Source: Streptomyces corallincola (GTDB lineage Bacteria > Actinomycetota > Actinomycetes > Streptomycetales > Streptomycetaceae). Taken from it: a DNA stretch of 64,000 nt. The notes beneath the pieces are model-generated. The model was not told the DNA's origin, did no database searches, and saw nothing but the letters and a program-made list of their open reading frames with translations. The stretch covers positions 56,194 through 120,193 of the forward strand of contig NZ_JAHRXF010000016.1 of assembly GCF_019104725.1 (NCBI RefSeq), written 5' to 3'. This document shows, one piece after another, positions 34,901 through 42,513 of the stretch (positions are counted from its first letter, which is position 1; each line of letters opens with the position of its first letter). The position numbers were made by a program, and so were the translations under genes.

Positions 34901-35665
34901 GGCCGCTCCGGTGACCCCGTCGCGCGGGCCGGGGTGCTGAGCGGCATCGGCTACGTGCACCGCGAGCAGGGTCGGGGCGCCGAGGCCCGTACGGCTCTGT
35001 CGGAGGCGCTGGAGCTGTACCAGCGGGCCGGTGACCGGCACGGCGAGGGTCTGACGGTACGGTCCCTCGCGCTGTGCGACCGGGCGGAGAACCGGTACGA
35101 GGCGGCCGAGCGGGGGCTGCTCCGGGCGCTGGAGCTGTTCCGCGAGCCGCGCGACAGCCTCGGCACCATGTACACCGAACAGTCCCTGGCCAAGGTTGAG
35201 TTGCGCACCGGGCGGGCGGACCGGGCGGTCGAACGGCTCGGCCGGTGTCTGACGGTGGCGCGCGAGCGGCAGGACCGGTTCGGGGAGGCGCTGGGCCTGC
35301 GCACCCTGGGCGAGGCGCGGCTCGCGTCCGGTGATCCCGTCGCCGCCCGCGACCCGCTGGAGCGGTCCCTCGCCCTCTGGTCGGCGTTGCGGCTCCCGGT
35401 GTGGCGGGCCAGGACCCTCCGGAACCTCGCGGCGGTCCACGCGGCCGACGGGGACACGGAGTCGGCGCGGGCCCTGCGCGCGGAGGCCCTGGAGGTGTTC
35501 GGCGCGCTCGGCTGCCGCGAGGCCCGCGAGCACGCCGACCACACCGAGCACACCGAGCACACCGAGCACACCGAGCACACCGAGCACACCGAGCACACCG
35601 AGCACACCGAGCACGGAAACCCACCGGAGCCGAGGGAGGACCGGGACCGCCGCGCCCCGGACTGA
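31931..35665 (+). CDS. AfsR/SARP-family transcriptional regulator with NB-ARC and TPR domains
   Basis: Regulator of 1,244 residues. Residues 1-95 are a SARP-type winged-helix DNA-binding domain (VRLLGPVEVWDGERRAPLGG, STDRLVDCVWDE), and about 96-245 the bacterial transcriptional activation domain. A low-complexity linker (about 250-455) contains a His/Met/Asp-rich segment at 343-382. The NB-ARC ATPase has P-loop GRSGSGKT at 501-508, LLILDNAAGEAHV (Walker B) and GRLPLAVRIAG. TPR repeats run from about 840 to 1190. Eight HTE tripeptides (1204-1227) and an acidic tail end the protein. Such proteins integrate signals, often kinase input, to activate secondary metabolism or development. No biosynthetic cluster adjoins it. 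The start ATG 31931 is preferred over GTG 31922. Confidence 0.9.
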   Translation: MFEVRLLGPVEVWDGERRAPLGGVRPLAVLGALVVRLGEVLSTDRLVDCVWDEHAPATAGALVATHVSAVRRALSRIGAADLVVTRPPGYVAVLDPDRVDARRFENLLATAREAAAEGRTAEAVVTLDAALGLWRGQEALEGLGQTFARIESARLAELRLVAREESFGLRLDLGREDETIAPLLAHVAAHPLRERPRGQLMTALFRTGRVSDALRTYREGRTVLRDELGIEPGPHLRAVHRAVLADDTDVLGAPAARGRTAPGTASGATRAVRTGAGTGTGTGTGDTTGDQHARSAWPVWPEWPGGPHESSGPSGPPKAPGVSEQAHVHDRSSGSGGSGGPAHMGPGDMGPGDMDAGHMDARHMDRPGSMGASHMGPGHMDSTGTAGGAAAADGVPDRPPTATHPSGHPPGHAARHASGSAPPHPRLAADAPPHMAPGRNAPASSPVAAMPQRRTAPAPSHLPPDIADFVGREEQIDWAAGLLERVTAGGRTAPPIGVISGRSGSGKTALAVHVGHRTAELFPDGRLFIDLRAADTTPLQPADALARLLRAMGAEPETLPGSLDELTGLYRTHVGHRRILLILDNAAGEAHVRPLLPPGAGCAVLVTSRRRLVALEGAAHLDLTVPDEGEALELLRRVAGAERTGAEPERAAEIVALCGRLPLAVRIAGARLAARPHWAPGRLAGRLRDERRRLSELSAGDLELRTSLELGYADLDPQERRALRRLALLDLPDFAAWIAAPLLGIGTEEAEEAVERLVDRHFIDVLGVDGTGRARYRIHDLAREHARERCLTEESPGERAAAVLRLVACWLDLARKAAARGPGGSTRHFPEPEVVRPLDPETEGSLLARPAAWFAAEQAGLLAAAVHCADHRLPRAARDLAGALTASSAALYNEFDAWSRSHTAALAAVRRGGDREGEGWLLTGYGQLRYEQDDFDASYTDFAHALDRFETLGQVPHGEAAALAGMGTVRREQGRHEEALTLLRAALDRYGRSGDPVARAGVLSGIGYVHREQGRGAEARTALSEALELYQRAGDRHGEGLTVRSLALCDRAENRYEAAERGLLRALELFREPRDSLGTMYTEQSLAKVELRTGRADRAVERLGRCLTVARERQDRFGEALGLRTLGEARLASGDPVAARDPLERSLALWSALRLPVWRARTLRNLAAVHAADGDTESARALRAEALEVFGALGCREAREHADHTEHTEHTEHTEHTEHTEHTEHTEHGNPPEPREDRDRRAPD
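32957..33076 (+). repeat. In-frame His-Met-Asp-rich low-complexity repeat
   Basis: Degenerate, mostly 15-base units around CACATG/GACATG encode HMGPGDMGPGDMDAGHMDAR and related repeats (residues 343-382 of the AfsR-like regulator). About nine Met and six His occur in 40 residues. Confidence 0.75.
35540..35614 (+). repeat. Eight tandem copies of CACACCGAG near the 3' end of the AfsR-like gene
   Basis: A perfect 9-bp minisatellite runs 35540-35611 (eight exact copies) plus a partial CAC, encoding (His-Thr-Glu)8. The reading frame is maintained whatever the copy number, so strain-to-strain length variation is expected. Confidence 0.95.
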
Positions 35666-35707
35666 CCGGGCCACCGATTCCGCCGCATCCGCGCAGTTCA
35701 ACTCCCT

Positions 35708-35740
35708 TGCAGCGAAACTGCAGAGGCTTTGCAGAGCCGT
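35708..35740. promoter_or_regulatory. Three TGCAG direct repeats at 11-bp spacing before the VanX-like gene
   Basis: TGCAG occurs at 35708, 35719 and 35730, one helical turn apart, giving three 11-base units just upstream of the GTG at 35758. Repeats on one face of the helix are typical of response-regulator sites (for example PhoP-type 11-bp direct repeats). No cognate regulator is adjacent. Confidence 0.45.
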
Positions 35741-35757
35741 CCGGCACGCTGTGCGGT

Positions 35758-36423
35758 GTGACGGACATCATCCCGCTCTCCGATCCTCGGGTCGCCCGCG
35801 TCGCCGAACGCGACTGCGGCGAACCCCTGGTGGACCTGCGCGCGACGGCCGGGCTGCGGCTCGACGCGCGGAAGGCCGACGCCACCGGCGCCTACGCCCA
35901 CCTGCGTTCCGGCGCGCTCGCCCGGCTGCTGGACGCCCAGCGGCTGCTGCCGGACGGCATCCGGTTCCTCGTCGTGGAGGGCTACCGCCCGCCCGGCCTG
36001 CAACGCGCCCACTACGAGAGCTACGCGGCCACCCTGCGCACCGCACACCCCGACGCGCCGCCGGACCGCATCCGGGAGCTGGCCAGCGCCTACATCTCCC
36101 CGCCCGAGGTCGCCCCGCACGTCGGAGGCGGCGCGGTGGACCTCACCCTGTGCCGCGCGGACGGCACCGAACTGCCGCTCGGCACCGAGGTCAACGCGAC
36201 CCCGGAGGAGAGCGACGGCGCCTGCCGCACCGCGGCGCCCGGCATCCCGGCCGAGGCCCGGGCGCACCGGCGGCTTATGGAGCGGGCGCTGACCGCCGTC
36301 GGCTTCGTCAACTACCCCACCGAGTGGTGGCACTGGTCGTACGGAGACCGGTACTGGGCCCTCCTCACCGGCGCGCCCGCCACCCGCTACGGCCCCGTCG
36401 CACCACCCGCACCCGCCCATTGA
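35758..36423 (+). CDS. VanX-like D-alanyl-D-alanine dipeptidase (M15D)
   Basis: Zinc dipeptidase of 221 residues that hydrolyses D-Ala-D-Ala. All family residues are present: EGYRPPGLQ (Arg-containing substrate loop), His121 and Asp128 in PHVGGGAVDLTL (zinc ligands), Glu189 and His192 in EWWHW (catalytic base and third ligand). It has no signal peptide, so it acts in the cytoplasm; outside glycopeptide-resistance clusters such enzymes recycle D-Ala or help wall turnover. No vanH or vanA gene is nearby. The start GTG 35758 lacks a good Shine-Dalgarno. Three 11-bp-spaced TGCAG repeats precede it. The sigma factor and NlpC/P60 genes downstream suggest an envelope-related cluster. Confidence 0.9.
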   Translation: MTDIIPLSDPRVARVAERDCGEPLVDLRATAGLRLDARKADATGAYAHLRSGALARLLDAQRLLPDGIRFLVVEGYRPPGLQRAHYESYAATLRTAHPDAPPDRIRELASAYISPPEVAPHVGGGAVDLTLCRADGTELPLGTEVNATPEESDGACRTAAPGIPAEARAHRRLMERALTAVGFVNYPTEWWHWSYGDRYWALLTGAPATRYGPVAPPAPAH

Positions 36424-36509
36424 CCGGCTCGACCCGCTCCACCCGTCCGGACCGCCCGACCAGCGGTCCGGGCCCTCACCGCGGCACGAAGAACGAACGG
36501 GGGACGACC

Positions 36510-37103
36510 ATGACCACCACCGGCGGTACCTGCGCACCCGCGCCCCGCCCCGACCACGTACGCCCCGAACACCCGCACCGCGACCACCCGCATCCCGAGC
36601 CCGCACACCCCGAAACTCCGTGGAATCCGGAGGAGTTCGACGCCTGCTTCACCGCCGACATGCCCCGGCTGCGCAGGCGGCTGCTCGCGCTCACCGGCAA
36701 TCCGCACGACGCGGACGACCTGCTCCAGGAGACGTATCTGCGGCTGTCCCGGCGGGCACGCGGGCCCGGTCTGGGGCACCGGCGGCACCCGTACGCCTAC
36801 ACCTGCGCCGTCGCGCTGAACCTGCTGCGCGACTCGTGGGCGCATCCCTCCCGCCGGGAGCGCGTCACCGACCGTGTCCCGGAGGCCGGTTGGGACGGCG
36901 GACTCGCCAACTGGGAGGCGCGGACGACCGCGTTGGCGCTGCTGAGCGTGCTCTCGCCGAAGGAGGCCGCCGCCGTGATCCTCGTCGATCTGGAGGGGCT
37001 CAGCCACGACACGGCGGGCGAACGCCTCGGCGCGCACCGGGGCACGGTGCAGCGCAACCGGATGCGCGCGCTGGCCAAGATGCGGGCCGCGCTGGGCCGT
37101 TAG
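36510..37103 (+). CDS. ECF-type RNA polymerase sigma factor
   Basis: Sigma factor of 197 residues. A His/Pro/Glu-rich N-terminal extension of about 38 residues (EHPHRDHPHPEPAHPETPW) precedes region 2 (MPRLRRRLLALTGNPHDADD, LLQETYLRLSRRA), and region 4 follows (LSPKEAAAVILVDLEGLSHD, TAGERLGAHRGTVQRNRMRA). The -10 recognition helix of region 2 is somewhat divergent. No anti-sigma gene is adjacent, which is unusual for ECF factors; the His-rich extension might itself sense metal. It lies between two cell-wall hydrolase genes, so an envelope-stress role is plausible but inferred. ATG 36510 has GGGGGA 6 bases upstream. Confidence 0.85.
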   Translation: MTTTGGTCAPAPRPDHVRPEHPHRDHPHPEPAHPETPWNPEEFDACFTADMPRLRRRLLALTGNPHDADDLLQETYLRLSRRARGPGLGHRRHPYAYTCAVALNLLRDSWAHPSRRERVTDRVPEAGWDGGLANWEARTTALALLSVLSPKEAAAVILVDLEGLSHDTAGERLGAHRGTVQRNRMRALAKMRAALGR

Positions 37104-37235
37104 GGACATGGACTCCGCCGTCGTGTCCCGCGGGGGTGGGCGCGGCGGCGGTACGGTCCTGCGGGACCGGCACCGACCCCCCACCGTCGTCACCCGCACG
37201 ACCGGGTGACGGAACGTCAGTGAAGGATGTGCTTC

Positions 37236-38444
37236 GTGACCACCCGATCCGTCCGGCCCGCCCGGCCGACCCGCTCCACCCGCCTGTTCATCGGGCGCGT
37301 GCTCGCCGCCGCGACCGCCACGGCGGGTGTGGCGCTGCTGCCCGCCACCGCGCACGCGGCCACCGCGCGGGCCGCCACGCCCGCCGTCCGTACGTCCGCG
37401 TCGGCCGCCGACGCGGCCTGCGGGGTCCTCGCGTCCGGCGCCTCCGCCACCGCGCAGGCCGCCGTGGACGCGGCCTGCTCGCAGATCGGCGTCTGGTACT
37501 CGTGGGGCGGCGGGCACGGCGCCACGCCGGGCGCCACCTACGGCTACTACGACGGCCAGGACCCGGACAGCGCCCACGACAACGAGCGCAAGGGCTTCGA
37601 CTGCTCGGGCCTGATGCGGTACGCCTACTACCGGGCGACCGGCAAGGACCTGCTGAACGGCACCGCCGACGACCAGTTCCACACCTCCAAGGCGTCCGCC
37701 CGCTTCTCGGCCGGGCAGGGCACCGCGCCGCTGCTCCCCGGTGACCTGATGTTCTGGGGCAGCGGGCACATCCACCATGTCGCCATGTACCTGGGCGGTG
37801 GCCAGATGGTGGAGGCGTACGAGTCGGGCACGCACATCCGGGTGACCCCGGTGCGCACCGGCGGCGACTACGCGGGCGCGGTCCGGATCAACGGCACCGG
37901 CACCCCGACTCCCCCGCCCGCCGACGGCGGCACGGTCTTCGAGACCTGGGGTACGGGCGTGCGCACGCACTCCTCGCCGAGCACCGGGTCCTCGGTGGTG
38001 GACACCTTCGCGGGGCCGACGCAGGTGTCGGTGCAGTGCCAGAAGCACGCCGAGAGGGTGACCGCCGAGGGGTACACCAACGACATCTGGTCGCGGCTCG
38101 CGGACGGCTCCTGGCTGACCAACATCTACATCAAGGGCCCGGCGTCGCTGCCCGGCGTCCCGGACTGCGGGGGCAGCAACCCGCCGCCGCCCGGCGGGGG
38201 CAGCACGGCGCACCAGACGTGGGGCACGGGGGTGCGCACGCACGGCGAGCCGAACGTGAACGCGGCCGTGGTGGACTACTTCGCCCAGCCCACCACGGTC
38301 AACGTGGTCTGCCAGCGACACGCCCAGGAGGTCACCGCCGAGGGGTACACCAACGACGCCTGGTCGAAGCTGACGGACGGCTCCTGGATCACCAACATCT
38401 ATCTGAAGGGCCCGGCCTGGCTGACGGACGTGCCCACCTGCTGA
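37236..38444 (+). CDS. Secreted NlpC/P60 peptidoglycan hydrolase with two SH3-like repeats
   Basis: Exported cell-wall hydrolase of 402 residues. A signal peptide (LFIGRVLAAATATAGVALLPATAHA) precedes an NlpC/P60 domain (about 80-225) with catalytic Cys123 in FDCSGLMRYAYYRATG and the His in HIHHVAMYLGGGQ (about His181). Two C-terminal repeats of about 75 residues follow (QTWGTGVRTHGEPNVNAAVV type), each with two cysteines, resembling SH3-like wall-binding modules, joined by Pro/Gly linkers. It should cut D-gamma-glutamyl-diaminopimelate bonds or a related stem-peptide bond. The GTG at 37236 is chosen because GAAGGA is 8 bases upstream and the ATG at 37227 has none. Confidence 0.88.
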   Translation: MTTRSVRPARPTRSTRLFIGRVLAAATATAGVALLPATAHAATARAATPAVRTSASAADAACGVLASGASATAQAAVDAACSQIGVWYSWGGGHGATPGATYGYYDGQDPDSAHDNERKGFDCSGLMRYAYYRATGKDLLNGTADDQFHTSKASARFSAGQGTAPLLPGDLMFWGSGHIHHVAMYLGGGQMVEAYESGTHIRVTPVRTGGDYAGAVRINGTGTPTPPPADGGTVFETWGTGVRTHSSPSTGSSVVDTFAGPTQVSVQCQKHAERVTAEGYTNDIWSRLADGSWLTNIYIKGPASLPGVPDCGGSNPPPPGGGSTAHQTWGTGVRTHGEPNVNAAVVDYFAQPTTVNVVCQRHAQEVTAEGYTNDAWSKLTDGSWITNIYLKGPAWLTDVPTC

Positions 38445-38450
38445 CCCGGA

Positions 38451-38491
38451 CCCGCCGTCCGGAACCGGTCGGGCCGGTCCCGGACGGCGGG
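38451..38491. terminator. Bidirectional terminator between NlpC and GH87 genes
   Basis: Perfect 12-bp inverted repeat (38451-38462 with 38480-38491); its loop can extend the stem through CCGG pairs. It separates convergent genes, 6 bases beyond the NlpC stop codon. Confidence 0.75.
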
Positions 38492-38513
38492 CGGGCGCGT
38501 CGGCCGTACGGCG

Positions 38514-40703
38514 TCACGACGTGCTCAGGTACGCCTCCACCTCGCTGAACTGCCCCGCCGGCCAGCCGGTGTTGCCGCTGACGGTGAGCCGCAGGTACCG
38601 CAGGCTGGTGGAGGCGGGCAGGTTCACGGTGGCCGTGTTGCCGGTGGCCGGGTCGAAGCGGTAGCCGGTGGCGCCGACCACCGTGGAGTACCCGGTGCCG
38701 TCGGTGCTGCCCAGGACGGTGACCGTCTGGGTGCGGGCGCCCCACGCCGAGGACGGCGGGAGCTTCAGCACCAGGCGGCGTACCGGGGTGGTGGCGCCGA
38801 GGTCCACGGTGAGGGACTGCGGGAAGGCGTTGTTGGCCGATTCCCAGTAGGTGCCCGTGTCCCCGTCCACCGCCCTGCCGGGGGTGTAGACGTCCTGGGA
38901 GCCGGTCGCGGTGGCCGGGCGGCCCTTGGCCAGGTTGCGGTTCGGGTCGGGGGCGGGGTTGCCCTGGCCGGGCTGGGGCCAGGTGGAGCAGTCCGCCCAG
39001 GTGCTGTTCCAGCCGGAGTTGCCGCCGCCGTCGGTGAGCGCGAACGTCCCGGAGTTCGCCGGATAGGGGCAGTTGTAGATCCCGGCGGAGCCGACCTGGG
39101 TGGCGGTGACGTTCGTGAAGGTGGCCGCGCCCTGCGCCTCCGCCTGCACGACCACGGTTCCGGTGTTGCGGACGGTCGCCCCGGTGACGTTGACGTTGCG
39201 CACCGGGTGGCCGGTGCCGCCGCCGGACACGAACTCGAAGGCGCTGTACGGGCTGTCGGTGATCGTGGTGTTGGTGATGTTGACGGTCGCGTTGATCGCG
39301 CTGTCGTAGGAATCGACGCGCAACGCCCCCATCGGATGGTTCCAGTTGGGGTTCATCGCCCCGGCGCGGACCAGGGTGTTGCCGTCCACGGTGATGGTCC
39401 CGGCGAGCGGGGAGAACGGGTCGAGGAACTTCTGGTTGGAGATGGCGATACCGCTGCCGAGGGCGTTGGTGTCCGCGATCCGGTTGTCGCGTACGGCGAT
39501 GTCGGTGCCGCCGTAGATGGCGATGCCGTTGGCCAGGTTGGGCTGCGAGATGGTGTTGTTGTCGAAGCTGGAGCCGGAGTCGGCGCCGTTCAGCGACCAC
39601 ATGGCGAGGGAGTCGTCGCCCTGGTTCCGGAGGAAGTTGTTGCGGACCCGCACGCCGTGCGCGTTGCCGTTGAGGTTGAGACCGTCGGCGGTGGTGTCGA
39701 GGACGCGGCTGTTCTCCACCACGAGGTTGTCGTTGTTCCCGGTCAGCCAGAGCCCCACCTTGAGGTGCTGCAACCACATGCCGGAGACAGTGGAGTCGGG
39801 GCCGAGCGAGCCGTTCACGAAGTTGTCGGGGCTGGAGTCGATCCGCTCGGTGACCTCGCCGATCACGGCGAAGTCCTTGATGTGCACGTTGCCCGCGGAA
39901 CTCGACTGGTCGATGAACCGGGAGGTGCGCACCACGGAGTACCAGGCGCCCGCGCCCGCGAGGGTCACGTTCTGCACGCCGTTCAGGGACTGGGTGATCC
40001 GGTAGTCGCCCGGCGGTATCCACACCGTGCCGCCCCGGGCCGCGGAGATCGCGTCCCGGAACGCCTGGGTGGAGTCGCCGTTGCCCGTGGGGTCGGCGCC
40101 CTTGGAGACGACGGACACCGATCCGGCGGGCTGGCTCCCGGCCGCCGCGACCTGCTCGAAGTCGGCCACGTCCACAGTGACTTGGGTTCCCGTGGACTCG
40201 AAGGCGACCTTGTCCCCCGCCTGCACGGTCCGGCCGAACAGCATACGGGTGTTGTCGAAGAGGTGGTGCGTCTTGGCCCCCGCGATCCAACTGGTGTCCA
40301 CGTACGAGTACTTGGAGGTCACGGGAAGCGTCTGGGTGAGCCGGGTGCCGTTGACGTAGACGGCGAGGGAGCCGGTCTGTCCGTCGGGCACGCTGTAGGC
40401 GATGTTCACGGCGTTGGCGGTGCGCGGCACGGTGAACTCCACGCGCTGCCCGGAGCCGAGCCGGACGGCCTGCCGCCCGGACGCCTCCGACGCGAGGGTG
40501 CCCTGCGTGTAGTCGGGGCCGATCCTGGTGCCGGTGGTGGTCGCGGACTCGGCCTCCACGGAGGTGAACGGGAGTGTCGCGCCGGTGGCCGCGTGGGCGG
40601 CCGGTACGACGGCCGTGAGCATCCCGGCGGCCAGGGTGACGACCGTCCCGATTACTGGCATGAGCCTGACATATCTGGCGGTGAGAGCGCTGCTGCTGTG
40701 CAT
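38514..40703 (-). CDS. Secreted GH87 alpha-1,3-glucanase (mutanase/mycodextranase) with CBM domains
   Basis: Secreted glycosidase of 729 residues predicted to cleave alpha-1,3-glucan. After a signal peptide (about 1-38) comes a CBM6/35-like module (VEAESATTTGTRIGPDYTQG to about 165), then a right-handed beta-helix of GH87 type: VWIPPGDYRITQSLNGVQNV, SRVLDTTADGLNLNGNA, RNQGDDSLAMWSLNGADS, QPNLANGIAIYGGTDI, AGAMNPNWNHPMGALRVDSY and DSPYSAFEFVSGGG, all features I recognise from bacterial alpha-1,3-glucanases. A C-terminal F5/8 type C (discoidin-like) domain ends the protein (NLAKGRPATATGS to end). It is last in the operon after the GH13 gene; ATG 40703 has GAAGGGA 8 bases upstream. Confidence 0.82.
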   Translation of the reverse strand: MHSSSALTARYVRLMPVIGTVVTLAAGMLTAVVPAAHAATGATLPFTSVEAESATTTGTRIGPDYTQGTLASEASGRQAVRLGSGQRVEFTVPRTANAVNIAYSVPDGQTGSLAVYVNGTRLTQTLPVTSKYSYVDTSWIAGAKTHHLFDNTRMLFGRTVQAGDKVAFESTGTQVTVDVADFEQVAAAGSQPAGSVSVVSKGADPTGNGDSTQAFRDAISAARGGTVWIPPGDYRITQSLNGVQNVTLAGAGAWYSVVRTSRFIDQSSSAGNVHIKDFAVIGEVTERIDSSPDNFVNGSLGPDSTVSGMWLQHLKVGLWLTGNNDNLVVENSRVLDTTADGLNLNGNAHGVRVRNNFLRNQGDDSLAMWSLNGADSGSSFDNNTISQPNLANGIAIYGGTDIAVRDNRIADTNALGSGIAISNQKFLDPFSPLAGTITVDGNTLVRAGAMNPNWNHPMGALRVDSYDSAINATVNITNTTITDSPYSAFEFVSGGGTGHPVRNVNVTGATVRNTGTVVVQAEAQGAATFTNVTATQVGSAGIYNCPYPANSGTFALTDGGGNSGWNSTWADCSTWPQPGQGNPAPDPNRNLAKGRPATATGSQDVYTPGRAVDGDTGTYWESANNAFPQSLTVDLGATTPVRRLVLKLPPSSAWGARTQTVTVLGSTDGTGYSTVVGATGYRFDPATGNTATVNLPASTSLRYLRLTVSGNTGWPAGQFSEVEAYLSTS

Positions 40704-40819
40704 GTGCCGATCCCTTCGGGTGGGGGTGCTGAGAGGGGTACGGGGTGAGTCGGTGCGGGGTGGAGCAGTGGGAGTGGTGCGGGTGCGGGGTGGAACGGTC
40801 TCGGGGGCGGCGCGGCGCC

Positions 40820-42463
40820 TCAGGGGGTGAGCCAGGCCGCCGTGTCGCGGGGCAGGCGGCCGGTGTCGTCCAGGGGGCCGCTGGTGAGCAGGAGGCCGGT
40901 GTGCGGGGGGAGTTCGGTGGGGGTGGCGGCGAGGTTGAGCACGCAGATCGCGTCCGTGCGGGACTCGTCCCGCCCCCGGGTGAAGGCGAGTACGCCCTCG
41001 GGTGCGGGCAGCCAGGTCAGCGGGCCGGTGCCGAAGGCCGGGCGGGCGGCGATGGCGCGGCGGTAGAGAGTGAGCAGGGAGTCCGCGTCGTGCTGTTGCC
41101 GGTCAACCGCGTACGCCCCCCAACCGACCGGCTGCGGCAGCCAGGGCTCCTCCCCCGAGCCGAACCCGGCGTGGGGCGCGTCGGCCGTCCACGGCAGCGG
41201 CACCCGGCAGCCGTCCCGGCCGGGGTCGGCACCGCCCGACCGGAAGTACATCGGGTCGTGTAGGCGATCGACCGGGACATCGGCCTCGGGCAGCCCCAGT
41301 TCCTCCCCCTGGTACAGGTAGACCGCGCCGGGCAGCGCCAGGGACAGCAGGGCCGCCGCCCGCGCCCGCCGGGTGCCGAGCGCGAGATCGGCCGGGGTGC
41401 CGAACGCCTTCGTGGCGAAGTCGAACCCGGTGTCGGCGCGGCCGTACCGGGTGACCGTGCGGGTCACGTCGTGGTTGCACAGCACCCAGGTGGCGGGGGC
41501 GCCGACCGGGGCGTGTTCCGCGAGGGTGCTGTCGATGGAGCCGCGCAGCCGTCCGGCGTCCCAGGGGCACGACAGGAAGGAGAAGTTGAAGGCGGTGTGC
41601 AGTTCGTCGGGGCGCAGGTAGCGGGCGAAGCGCTCGGGGTCGGGCAGCCAGACCTCGCCGACGAAGACCCCGTCGTAGGCGTCGGCGACCCGTCGCCAGG
41701 CGCGGTAGACGTCGTGGAGTTCGTCGCGGTCCACGAAGGGGTGCGGGTCGGGTCCGGCGGCGAGGTCGGGCAGCGCGGGGTCCTTGGCGAGCAGCGCGGC
41801 GGAGTCGATACGGACACCGGCCACGCCCCGCTCGAACCAGAAGCGCAGGATGTCCTCGTGCTCCTGCCGGACCACCGGGTGCGCCCAGTTGAGGTCGGGC
41901 TGTTCGGGGGTGAAGAGGTGCAGGTACCACTCGCCGTCCGGCAGCCGGGTCCACACCGGTTCGGTGGAGCCGACGAACTGCGACGGCCAGTCGTTGGGCG
42001 GGAGTTCGCCGTGCGCGCCGCGTCCGGGCCGGAAGTGGAACAGCTCGCGCTCGGGGCTGCCTGGTCCGGCGGCGACGGCCGCGCGGAACCACGGGTGCCG
42101 GTCGGAGACATGGTTGGGCACGATGTCCACGATGGTGCGGATGCCCAGCTCACGGGCCTCCGCGATGAGTTTCTCCGCCTCCGCGAGTGTCCCGAAGGCG
42201 GGGTCGATGCCCCGGTAGTCCGCGACGTCGTAGCCGCCGTCCTTCATCGGTGACGGGTACCAGGGGTTGAACCACAGTGCGTCCACGCCGAGTTGGGCGA
42301 GATACGGCAGCCGGGAGCGGACGCCCGCGAGGTCGCCGGTGCCGTCGCCGTCGCCGTCCGCGAAGCTGCGCACGTACACCTGGTAGATGACGGCGTCGCG
42401 CCACCAGTCGCGGTCGGTGGCCCGGGTGCGGGTGGCGGTGCGGGCAGGGGTGGGCTGTCCCAC
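40820..42463 (-). CDS. GH13 alpha-glucosidase
   Basis: Intracellular enzyme of 547 residues of the alpha-amylase family, oligo-1,6-/alpha-glucosidase subgroup. The (beta/alpha)8 barrel motifs are complete: DALWFNPWYPSPMKDGGYDV, DIVPNHVSDRHPWF, GVRIDSAALL with the nucleophile Asp, FVGEVWLPD with the acid/base Glu, and LCNHDVTRTVTRYG with the stabilising Asp. No signal peptide, so it should hydrolyse imported oligosaccharides, here presumably nigero-oligosaccharides released by the GH87 enzyme. The GTG at 42463 has AAGGG 8 bases upstream. It lies about 50 bases after the second permease gene in the same operon. Confidence 0.92.
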   Translation of the reverse strand: MGQPTPARTATRTRATDRDWWRDAVIYQVYVRSFADGDGDGTGDLAGVRSRLPYLAQLGVDALWFNPWYPSPMKDGGYDVADYRGIDPAFGTLAEAEKLIAEARELGIRTIVDIVPNHVSDRHPWFRAAVAAGPGSPERELFHFRPGRGAHGELPPNDWPSQFVGSTEPVWTRLPDGEWYLHLFTPEQPDLNWAHPVVRQEHEDILRFWFERGVAGVRIDSAALLAKDPALPDLAAGPDPHPFVDRDELHDVYRAWRRVADAYDGVFVGEVWLPDPERFARYLRPDELHTAFNFSFLSCPWDAGRLRGSIDSTLAEHAPVGAPATWVLCNHDVTRTVTRYGRADTGFDFATKAFGTPADLALGTRRARAAALLSLALPGAVYLYQGEELGLPEADVPVDRLHDPMYFRSGGADPGRDGCRVPLPWTADAPHAGFGSGEEPWLPQPVGWGAYAVDRQQHDADSLLTLYRRAIAARPAFGTGPLTWLPAPEGVLAFTRGRDESRTDAICVLNLAATPTELPPHTGLLLTSGPLDDTGRLPRDTAAWLTP

Positions 42464-42513
42464 GGTGCGGTCCCTTCTGTGGGGTGAGGTCCGGGCGGGC
42501 GGGGCGCGGGCGG

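Noticed and set aside
35540..35614. Possible CRISPR-like array
   Set aside because: The units are 9 bp, contiguous and coding (His-Thr-Glu); there are no spacers and no cas genes.
32570..35701. 1,043-codon open frame on the minus strand opposite the AfsR-like gene
   Set aside because: It mirrors the regulator's codons, including the minisatellite as a GVLGVLGVLG run; no domain is recognisable.
35758..36423. Glycopeptide resistance cluster (vanHAX)
   Set aside because: Only the VanX-like gene is present; no vanH, vanA, vanR or vanS in the window.
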